Shown here: one piece after another, positions 5,901-10,727 of the stretch
How the letters are laid out: each line of letters begins with the position of its first letter
Position numbering within the stretch: the stretch's first letter is position 1
Assembly: GCA_937951695.1 (NCBI GenBank)
Contig: CALFBL010000278.1
Coordinates: 1 to 10,727 of the forward strand
Direction of reading: 5' to 3'
DNA length: 10,727 bases
From: an uncultured Granulosicoccaceae bacterium
GTDB taxonomy: Bacteria; Pseudomonadota; Gammaproteobacteria; Granulosicoccales; Granulosicoccaceae
The notes under the pieces: generated by a model
The model's database searches: none
What the model was told of the DNA's origin: nothing
The model's input: only the letters and a program-made list of their open reading frames with translations
Position numbers and translations under genes: made by a program

Positions 5901-7432
5901 GATTCAACCTGCGCCATCAGGCTCTGCACTTCGGCTTGAGCAGTACTTTGCTGCGCCACGAGCTCATCGCGCTCATCGAGCAGATTCATGACCTCCACCC
6001 TAAGATTCTCGCGCTCGACCTTCAGTCGGTCCCGATCTCCAGCCAGGCTGTTCATCTCGCCCTGCAAGCTGTCCAATTCTTCGCCAAATTTGGCTTGCAG
6101 TTCAGCGAGTTCGGTTTGGTGCTCTGCTGCGCGGGATTCAATATCGGCTTCTAAAGCCATTAACTGGTCGGCTGCATCCGAGCTGTTGGCGGCGGCCAAA
6201 TCCAGGTCAGCAGCGCGCAATTCGAGCTGCTCAGTGGCTCCCGCCAGTTCGGACGTACGTGCCTCAAGCTGCTGCTCGGTGTCGGCCAGTGTCTGTTCGG
6301 TCTGGCCAAGCTTTGCTTGAGTTTCAGCGATCGCTGTGCGAGCAATTTGCAAATCGGTTTCAGCGGTTAGCACCCGATCCTGCAGTTCGGTGACTTGGCT
6401 CGCCAACAGATTGCGCCGAGCTTCCAGCTCACCGGCCTCCGCATTCAGCAGCGAGGTGTCGATGTCGTAGTTGCTCAGCAACGAGTTATAGCTGGCTTCT
6501 GAATTTTGCAGATCAAACGCGGTGGCATCCGCGGCTTGCATCAAAGATTGCACTCGCGCCGAGGCGCTGGCCAAAGCGTTGTTGCTTTCTTCTTGCAACC
6601 CAGCGATCTGCTCGTCGCGATCAGCGATTATCGCATCCCGCTCAGCAACAGCGGCTTCAATTTGTCCGGCAATTTCAGCCTCTGTGGCCGCCAGCTGCGC
6701 GTTGAGCTGAGCCTGATTGGCGGCAATGGCATTTTGTGCTTCAACCGTTCCGGCCTGCTGCGCGTCAATCAGCTGGGCTTCCAGCTCCGCAATGCGGCTT
6801 TCCATGCCGGTGACAATATCGTCCACGCCGCTCATGACTTCTTCCTGACGGGCCAGTCCATCCTCAATGGCGGTTTGAGCCGACTGCAGTTCTGCTGCCA
6901 GCGCGTCGCGCTCGGCCATCATGGCCGCGAGCTCAAGCTGAGCGGTTTGCAGCTGCTCATCAACGCTTATTTTTTCGTTGCCCAGCGCTTCGATCGCGGC
7001 TTCGCGGGCCGTGACGTCAGCGGTGCGGGTTTCAATTTCGGTGCTGAGCAGAGCGATGCGGTCTTGCGCCGCCGCCAACTCTGAACCGGCTGCATCCTGC
7101 GATGAAGATAAAGACAGGATCTGTGAATCAGCCGAATTGATTTTCTCGGTGGTTAGCGTCAGCTGATTTTCAGTCTCACTGAGCTTGCCCTGTGTTTCCT
7201 CCAGCTGGCTAACCGTTTCTTGCAGCTGGGTATTCGCCATCTCCAGTTGCTGGTTGCGCGATTCAAGCTCGTCTTGCAGCTCAGCTGTTGTTTGGGACGT
7301 GCTGTTTAGCTGCCCTTTCAGCCGGTTAAAGGACAATAACGAGATTATCAACGCCAAAGCCGCCAGACCTGCCAGTATGAATTTCAACTGGTATGACGAC
7401 TTGCTGGGCGCTTTCTCAAAGTCTCTGAACAT
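2948..7432 (-). CDS. Giant membrane-anchored coiled-coil protein with C-terminal OmpA/MotB-like domain
   Basis: A 1494-residue protein. Residues 1-17 are a short, charged N-terminus; 18-35 are one hydrophobic membrane segment without a signal-peptidase site; about 40-1355 are almost continuous coiled coil rich in Ala, Glu, Leu, Gln; about 1362-1494 are an OmpA-like peptidoglycan-binding domain. That domain carries G1418-H-T-D1421, then SNWELS and R1443 (D and R are the usual diaminopimelate-binding pair), and ends NRRVEIVVKP. The SNWELSxxRA form resembles MotB more than OmpA. Inferred topology: N-terminus in the cytoplasm, coil and binding domain in the periplasm. I read no cysteine, one tryptophan (W1437), and within the coil a single proline (P653). 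The start ATG has AGGA 8 nt upstream. Many plus-strand open frames here are shadows of its biased codons. SMC-like names in databases would be misleading, as no ATPase motif is present. The specific function is unknown. Confidence 0.9.
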   Translation of the reverse strand: MFRDFEKAPSKSSYQLKFILAGLAALALIISLLSFNRLKGQLNSTSQTTAELQDELESRNQQLEMANTQLQETVSQLEETQGKLSETENQLTLTTEKINSADSQILSLSSSQDAAGSELAAAQDRIALLSTEIETRTADVTAREAAIEALGNEKISVDEQLQTAQLELAAMMAERDALAAELQSAQTAIEDGLARQEEVMSGVDDIVTGMESRIAELEAQLIDAQQAGTVEAQNAIAANQAQLNAQLAATEAEIAGQIEAAVAERDAIIADRDEQIAGLQEESNNALASASARVQSLMQAADATAFDLQNSEASYNSLLSNYDIDTSLLNAEAGELEARRNLLASQVTELQDRVLTAETDLQIARTAIAETQAKLGQTEQTLADTEQQLEARTSELAGATEQLELRAADLDLAAANSSDAADQLMALEADIESRAAEHQTELAELQAKFGEELDSLQGEMNSLAGDRDRLKVERENLRVEVMNLLDERDELVAQQSTAQAEVQSLMAQVESTSSDSADQLASVEADKSVALAQLDIARGDVNRLTDETISLNAELGELEVKMDQADASIETLNVNLAGKEAELAALNAANDELDMALAEARNVNEALNVELAKSSESIGELEAQINAERERKEAELAALQNQVEEERRKAADPADILAMQAVIDDFTSQSEDFDGRLNNFRAANDELAVQLRSAKLALDSTNVEASQLRSKIAEMQAASESNAAEFKSTQLALEATSVQAERLRQRVGDVEQMEQSINNFRLANRELAVQLAAAKNAANALSEQSAALDAERNSLKQDLSNLAEQRAELDTKLAAVIVERDGLMVELESLTAARDELSGALDTERGAVIELEARVAELEAELKELTTNSSNSMQALVGDLDGAQNRVVLLEADLASAVEQNRNLVGELEGATGRVGELEAELASASSLVSEREAELSEISGQIGELEGQLSASNGTVAELEGQLNNASVRAGDLESGLNAMNARVGELEDELGLANVRVGELEGELSAANARVGELQGGVSGANGRVKELESELGSANDQLVALTGELETAQAEADALRGQIDGMENSAEENSALMAGLQSDLAGRDDQISALQADVSSAQDRVGVLEAELGASQGRVTELEAQLGKAQGLAGQLEGQVGETQGLVGQLETQIGDAQGRVSELTAQLGDAEGRVSDLTAQLSDAQGQSGELEAQLGQAQARVAELEGQLGESQGLVGQLEGEVGEAQGQITALVKNVEDADAQIAALTGERDALQAQLDADTDELRSQLAALNTDKGALSDELTEAQAKVDDLTSQLDAANGDVGTLTERLATADMTANEQTAVAENLARRLADIQAQSSSANDAAAKLRAEIESQLTAAGVEEPGVTLRDDNSVVINLKSEALFNSGRARLNPAGTQLVGQVAGVLNNFDNAVVVEGHTDSIPVSGDLLGVFPSNWELSVARAANTVSYLQSSGDVDPTRLSALGFGEFKPVASNQTREGRAANRRVEIVVKP
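3668..4171 (-). repeat. Array of twelve 14-residue (42-bp) repeats inside the coiled-coil gene
   Basis: Encodes residues 1088-1255 as twelve units of 14 residues, for example GRVSELTAQLGDAE, GRVSDLTAQLSDAQ, ARVAELEGQLGESQ. Hydrophobic residues fall at unit positions 3, 6 and 10 and a small residue at 13, that is, two heptads per unit; glycine is frequent at 1 and 11. Units are diverged from each other at both DNA and protein level. Changes in unit number would keep the reading frame. Confidence 0.85.
4277..4696 (-). repeat. Array of ten 14-residue (42-bp) repeats inside the coiled-coil gene
   Basis: Encodes residues 913-1052 as ten units of 14, such as ARVGELEDELGLAN, VRVGELEGELSAAN, ARVGELQGGVSGAN, GRVKELESELGSAN. 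The pattern matches the other array (hydrophobic at 3, 6, 10), but here units often end in Asn rather than Gln. A 35-residue non-repeat stretch (residues 1053-1087), exactly five heptads, separates the two arrays and keeps the phase. Confidence 0.85.
5108..5407 (-). repeat. Diverged duplication with a 240-bp offset in the coiled-coil gene
   Basis: Residues 678-695 (NNFRAANDELAVQLRSAK) and 758-775 (NNFRLANRELAVQLAAAK) match at an offset of exactly 80 residues. In DNA, 5361-5401 and 5121-5161 agree at 31 of 41 positions by my count, including an identical 10-mer CGAAAATTGT. Between them, LALDSTNVEASQLR (696-709) and LALEATSVQAERLR (731-744) repeat at an offset of 35 residues. This suggests growth of the coil by segment duplication; the 80-residue step is not a multiple of seven. 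Confidence 0.65.
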
Positions 7433-7464
7433 GCGTGATTTCCTGAACTATATCTCTGAGGGGG

Positions 7465-7489
7465 GCTCGAACTGAGAACTGCGTCGAGC
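7465..7489. promoter_or_regulatory. Inverted repeat in the divergent gap, near the coiled-coil gene start
   Basis: GCTCGA (7465-7470) and TCGAGC (7484-7489) are exact reverse complements, separated by 13 bp and about 19 bp centre to centre. The site is 33 bp upstream of the coiled-coil gene start. The spacing would suit a dimeric regulator on one face of the helix, or a leader hairpin; chance is possible for a 6-bp arm. Elsewhere in this 173-bp gap (7433-7605) I see no promoter good enough to call on either strand. Confidence 0.25.
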
Positions 7490-7605
7490 GTAAGTGCTAA
7501 GTTGCATCGTAACGAAGAAACCCCTATGCCACAATCTCGGCACTGTAGAATTTTTGAATCGTTTACTCTTATGAGCGGTAAAACTGACTGTAAACTTACT
7601 CCGAA

Positions 7606-8880
7606 TTGAAAATACATCTGAACAGCCTCGGCTGCCGCTTAAACGAAGCCGAACTTGAACAATGGGCTAATGACTTCACCCAAGCTGGCGATACGATCAT
7701 CGCGGCCGAAGACGAAGCCGACGTCATTGTGTTGAACACCTGTGCAGTTACGCAAGAAGCTGTCCGTAAATCGCGTCAGCGCACACAAAAATTACAGCGC
7801 GCCAATCCAGCCGCGAAACTGGTCATCAGTGGATGTTACAGCTCACTGGAATCACCGACGGCGCTGGCTGAGCTGGGCGTGGATCTGGTGGTACCCAACA
7901 CCAAAAAAGATCATTTGGTTAGATTAACGCGCGACGCTTTTCAACAACCTTCGATGCCTGAAAGCGCCACACTACCGGCTGAAACCGCGCTATTTACTCG
8001 CAACCGGCATCGCGCTTTTATCAAAATCCAGGACGGCTGTCGCTACCGATGTACCTTTTGTATCGTGACAGTTGCCCGAGGGGATGAGCGCAGTCGAACC
8101 GTTGATGACATTGTTCAAGAGGTAAACAATTTACACGCAAATGCCGTCAAGGAAATCGTTTTAACCGGTGTTCATGTGGGTGGATACGGCAGTGATCTGA
8201 ACACAAACCTCTACGATTTGGTGACAACGTTGCTTGACCAGACGCACATTCCCCGCATTCGGTTTGCGTCAGTTGAACCATGGGATTTATCACCCGAGTT
8301 TTTGCGTCTGTTTGAAAACAAGCGTGTTATGCCGCATATGCATCTGCCATTACAGAGTGGTTGCGACACCGTATTAAAGCGCATGGGGCGTCGCTGCCGA
8401 ACCGAGGACTTCAGTCAGTTGCTAAAGTCACTCAAAGACACGATCCCGAATTTCAATATCACAACTGACTTGATTGTGGGTTTTCCAGGCGAAACCGATG
8501 AAGAATGGCGGACGGGCCTGAACTACATTCGCAACCAGCAATTCGGCCACATGCACATATTTACCTATTCCGAGCGCAGCGGAACCAAAGCAGCATCGTT
8601 ACCAAATAAAATAACGAAAGCCGTACAGCAGGCGCGTAGCCAAGAGTTGCATGCGATGGCCGCTGAGCAGCGTACGGCGGCGCTGCAGCAGGCGGTTGGC
8701 TCCATCGTGGATGTATTGTGGGAGCGCGGTAAAGCTTGCGAGGGCGGCTTTCGACATTCCGGATACACGCCCAATTATTTAAAGGCCGTCACCGTGTCAC
8801 CCACGGATTTGAGCAACCAAATTCTCCCCACGCGATTGACCGGTATAGAGAACGAACATCTGATTGGGTTGGGCCTCTGA
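7606..8880 (+). CDS. mtaB: tRNA t6A37 methylthiotransferase MtaB (radical SAM)
   Basis: Adds a methylthio group to C2 of N6-threonylcarbamoyladenosine at position 37 of ANN-decoding tRNAs, giving ms2t6A. 424 residues in the MiaB-family order: an N-terminal domain with three iron-sulfur cysteines (C10 in LGCRLN, C46 in NTCAVT, C77 in SGCYSS); a radical SAM core with C145-x3-C149-x2-C152 (DGCRYRCTFC), VLTGVHVGGYG, HLPLQSGC and IVGFPGET; and a C-terminal TRAM-like region (about 358-424). The LGCRLN start and VVPNTKKDHLV after the third cysteine fit MtaB (YqeV) better than MiaB or RimO; substrate assignment rests on that resemblance. The start is TTG: an in-frame TAA at 7591-7593 blocks extension, and the first beta strand begins immediately. 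No good Shine-Dalgarno is seen. It is divergent from the coiled-coil gene and is followed by aceE on the same strand 189 bp later. Confidence 0.92.
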   Translation: MKIHLNSLGCRLNEAELEQWANDFTQAGDTIIAAEDEADVIVLNTCAVTQEAVRKSRQRTQKLQRANPAAKLVISGCYSSLESPTALAELGVDLVVPNTKKDHLVRLTRDAFQQPSMPESATLPAETALFTRNRHRAFIKIQDGCRYRCTFCIVTVARGDERSRTVDDIVQEVNNLHANAVKEIVLTGVHVGGYGSDLNTNLYDLVTTLLDQTHIPRIRFASVEPWDLSPEFLRLFENKRVMPHMHLPLQSGCDTVLKRMGRRCRTEDFSQLLKSLKDTIPNFNITTDLIVGFPGETDEEWRTGLNYIRNQQFGHMHIFTYSERSGTKAASLPNKITKAVQQARSQELHAMAAEQRTAALQQAVGSIVDVLWERGKACEGGFRHSGYTPNYLKAVTVSPTDLSNQILPTRLTGIENEHLIGLGL

Positions 8881-8901
8881 AATGGCCCAGATCAGCTTTT
8901 T
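8869..8901 (+). terminator. Possible intrinsic terminator overlapping the mtaB stop
   Basis: TGGGCC (8870-8875) pairs with GGCCCA (8884-8889), extendable by one U-G pair, around an 8-nt loop that contains the mtaB TGA. A TTTTT run lies at 8897-8901, seven bases after the stem. The stem is short and the T-run displaced, so termination may be partial. The rest of the gap (8902-9069) has no gene I can support. Confidence 0.4.
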
Positions 8902-9069
8902 GGGGTCAGAGGTATGGCATTAGGCGAACGGCTGAGCACCGATGTGCAGCGGTCACGAAAGCTTGGTTCGAAGCATAGTTCAGTGAATTTTCAGGCATAA
9001 TCTTACCTTTAGGTTACAGTTTTCGCTATTTATTTGACGATGTACTAGGCTAGGAATCCAGATACGACA

Positions 9070-10727
9070 ATGGCAAATCAACCGACAGTCGACTCAGACG
9101 AACTCGAAACTCAGGAATGGCTGGATGCACTTGAGGCGGTCATCGATCGCGAAGGTCCAGAACGAGCCCACTACCTGCTTGAGCAACTAATAGACAAATC
9201 AAGACGCTCTGGGGCGAATCTGCCTTACAACGCCAACACCGCTTACGTCAATACGATACCGCCTCACCTCGAGACACCGAACCCGGGCAACCACGAATTC
9301 GAGCAGCGCATCCGCTCGATGATTCGCTGGAATGCCACCGCGATGGTGCTTAGGGCCAATCGCGACGATTCCGGTCTGGGCGGTCACATCGCTAGTTTCG
9401 CCAGTGCCGCCACCCTCTACGACGTGGGCTTCAATCACTTCTTTCACGGCCCCACCCCGGACCACGGTGGGGACCTGATTCTGTTCCAGGGTCACTCGGC
9501 GCCGGGCGTCTATGCTCGATCTTTTTTGGAGGGACGGCTGAGCGCTGATGACCTGGATAAATTTCGCCGAGAGGTCGATGGCGACGGTCTGTCCTCCTAC
9601 CCTCACCCTTGGCTGATGCCAGACTACTGGCAGTTCCCCACCGTCTCGATGGGTTGGTGTTCGATGGCAGCGATCTACCAAGCGCGTTACATGAAATACC
9701 TGCAGGATCGCAGCCTTGCAAAAACCGATAACCGACAGGTCTGGGCTTTCCTCGGCGATGGTGAGATGGACGAACCAGAATCCCTCGGTGCGATATCACT
9801 GGCAGGACGAGAAAAACTCGACAATCTGAATTTCGTCATTAACTGCAACCTTCAACGCCTCGACGGGCCGGTTCGTGGCAACAGTAAAATCGTGCAAGAG
9901 CTCGAAGCGCTGTTCCGCGGCGCGGGTTGGAACGTTATCAAGGTTCTTTGGGGTTCTTATTGGGATCCGTTGCTGGCACGCGACACCAGCGGCAAGCTGG
10001 CTCAGCTGATGATGGAAACCGTTGACGGCGAGTATCAGAACTGCAAAGCCAAGGGTGGTGCCTACACCCGCGAACACTTCTTTGGCAAATACCCGGAAAC
10101 CAAGGCGTTGGTCGCCAACATGACCGACGAGGACATCTGGCGTTTGAACCGTGGCGGGCACGATCCACATAAACTCTACGCCGCATACAAGGCAGCGGTA
10201 GAACACAAAGGCCAGCCTACCCTTATTCTTGCCAAGACGGTAAAAGGCTACGGCATGGGCGAGTCGGGAGAAGGCACCAACTCGACCCACCAGCAAAAGA
10301 AAATGGACATGGAATCGCTCAAAAAAATGCGGGATCGATTCGGTATCCCGCTCACCGATGAACAGGTCGAGGCGCTAGAATACGTTGTACCCGATGCCGA
10401 GTCTCCCGAGATTCAGTACATGAAAGAGCAGCGCAGCAAGCTCGGTGGCCATCTCCCGGTGCGGAAAATCAGCGCGCCTCAACTTGAATTACCGCCGCTG
10501 GATGCGTTTCAGCCGCTGCTGGAAGGCTCGGGGGAGCGTGAGATGTCGACCACGATGGCGTTCGTACGAATGCTCACCATCCTGACCCGCGACAAGAAAA
10601 TTGGCAAGAACGTGGTACCGATTGTTCCCGATGAAGCGCGAACCTTCGGGATGGAAGGCATGTTTCGACAATTGGGCATCTACTCCTCGGTGGGCCAGCT
10701 GTATACCCCGCAGGATCGTGACCAGAT
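9070..10727 (+). CDS. aceE: Pyruvate dehydrogenase E1 component, homodimeric type (5' part)
   Basis: Thiamine-diphosphate-dependent decarboxylase of the pyruvate dehydrogenase complex, which converts pyruvate to acetyl-CoA together with E2 (AceF) and E3. Only the first 552 codons are in the window; E. coli AceE has 887, so about 335 residues lie to the right. Visible marks are GLGGH (102-106; H106 has the same number as in E. coli), FNHFF (121-125), FQGHSAPGVYAR (139-150), the cofactor/magnesium motif GDGEMDE (229-235) running to NCNLQRLDGPVRGN (258-271), and the start of the second domain, DEARTFGMEG, near the edge. The ATG at 9070 gives the normal N-terminus; the only AGGA (9052-9055) is 14 nt upstream, farther than usual. 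No PdhR-like operator was recognised in the 189-bp gap. aceF probably follows outside the window, which is inference from other gammaproteobacteria. Confidence 0.96.
   Translation, partial: MANQPTVDSDELETQEWLDALEAVIDREGPERAHYLLEQLIDKSRRSGANLPYNANTAYVNTIPPHLETPNPGNHEFEQRIRSMIRWNATAMVLRANRDDSGLGGHIASFASAATLYDVGFNHFFHGPTPDHGGDLILFQGHSAPGVYARSFLEGRLSADDLDKFRREVDGDGLSSYPHPWLMPDYWQFPTVSMGWCSMAAIYQARYMKYLQDRSLAKTDNRQVWAFLGDGEMDEPESLGAISLAGREKLDNLNFVINCNLQRLDGPVRGNSKIVQELEALFRGAGWNVIKVLWGSYWDPLLARDTSGKLAQLMMETVDGEYQNCKAKGGAYTREHFFGKYPETKALVANMTDEDIWRLNRGGHDPHKLYAAYKAAVEHKGQPTLILAKTVKGYGMGESGEGTNSTHQQKKMDMESLKKMRDRFGIPLTDEQVEALEYVVPDAESPEIQYMKEQRSKLGGHLPVRKISAPQLELPPLDAFQPLLEGSGEREMSTTMAFVRMLTILTRDKKIGKNVVPIVPDEARTFGMEGMFRQLGIYSSVGQLYTPQDRDQ

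Noticed and set aside
2948..7432. SMC/chromosome-segregation ATPase or myosin-like protein
   Set aside because: No Walker A, Walker B or signature motif is present; resemblance would come only from coiled-coil composition. A membrane segment and an OmpA-like domain are present instead.
7384..7617. Minus-strand open frame of 77 codons across the divergent gap
   Set aside because: It overlaps the starts of both the coiled-coil gene and mtaB, has no family resemblance, and would occupy the only promoter space.
9034..9064. TTGACG as a -35 box for aceE
   Set aside because: No acceptable -10 hexamer at 16-18 bp spacing, and the start codon is too close.
9199..10296. Several minus-strand open frames (9199-9681, 9431-9799, 9796-10296) opposite aceE
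   Set aside because: aceE is unambiguous on the plus strand throughout; these are shadows, and two of them even overlap each other.

Overview
The window reads as ordinary, densely coded chromosome from a gammaproteobacterium of moderate GC. This is inferred from three things: an ArgA of the fused kinase-fold/GNAT type, a homodimeric AceE-type pyruvate dehydrogenase E1, and a UbiX whose residue numbering closely follows the Pseudomonas enzyme as I remember it. I see no rRNA, tRNA, CRISPR array, transposase, integrase or phage gene, so nothing marks this as a mobile island.

Layout from left to right: the 5' end of a gene for an exported protein (1-142, minus, cut by the window edge); a 191-bp divergent gap; argA (334-1626, plus), the first enzyme of arginine synthesis; then, converging on it, a minus-strand block. 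In transcription order that block is a giant membrane-anchored coiled-coil protein with an OmpA-like peptidoglycan-binding domain (7432-2948), a perfect 15-bp hairpin, ubiX (2868-2251, flavin prenyltransferase) and a COG2802-type Lon N-terminal-domain protein (2261-1680) that overlaps ubiX by 11 bp. A 173-bp divergent gap separates this block from mtaB (7606-8880, plus), a tRNA methylthiotransferase. mtaB is followed by a possible terminator and by aceE (from 9070, plus, running off the right edge).

Most genes are housekeeping: arginine biosynthesis, supply of prenylated FMN for ubiquinone synthesis, tRNA position-37 modification, and pyruvate to acetyl-CoA. They do not form one pathway. The only clear functional unit is the translationally overlapping ubiX/Lon-domain pair, possibly fed by read-through from the giant gene.

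The most unusual object is the 1494-residue coiled-coil/OmpA protein. It has one N-terminal membrane segment, about 1300 residues of nearly proline-free and apparently cysteine-free coiled coil with a single proline near the middle, and two arrays of 14-residue (42-bp) repeats (10 and 12 units). The arrays are separated by exactly 35 residues, so the heptad phase is kept throughout, and a MotB/OmpA-like domain follows. Its function is unknown. The two plus-strand genes argA and mtaB both appear to start at TTG without a clear Shine-Dalgarno sequence.
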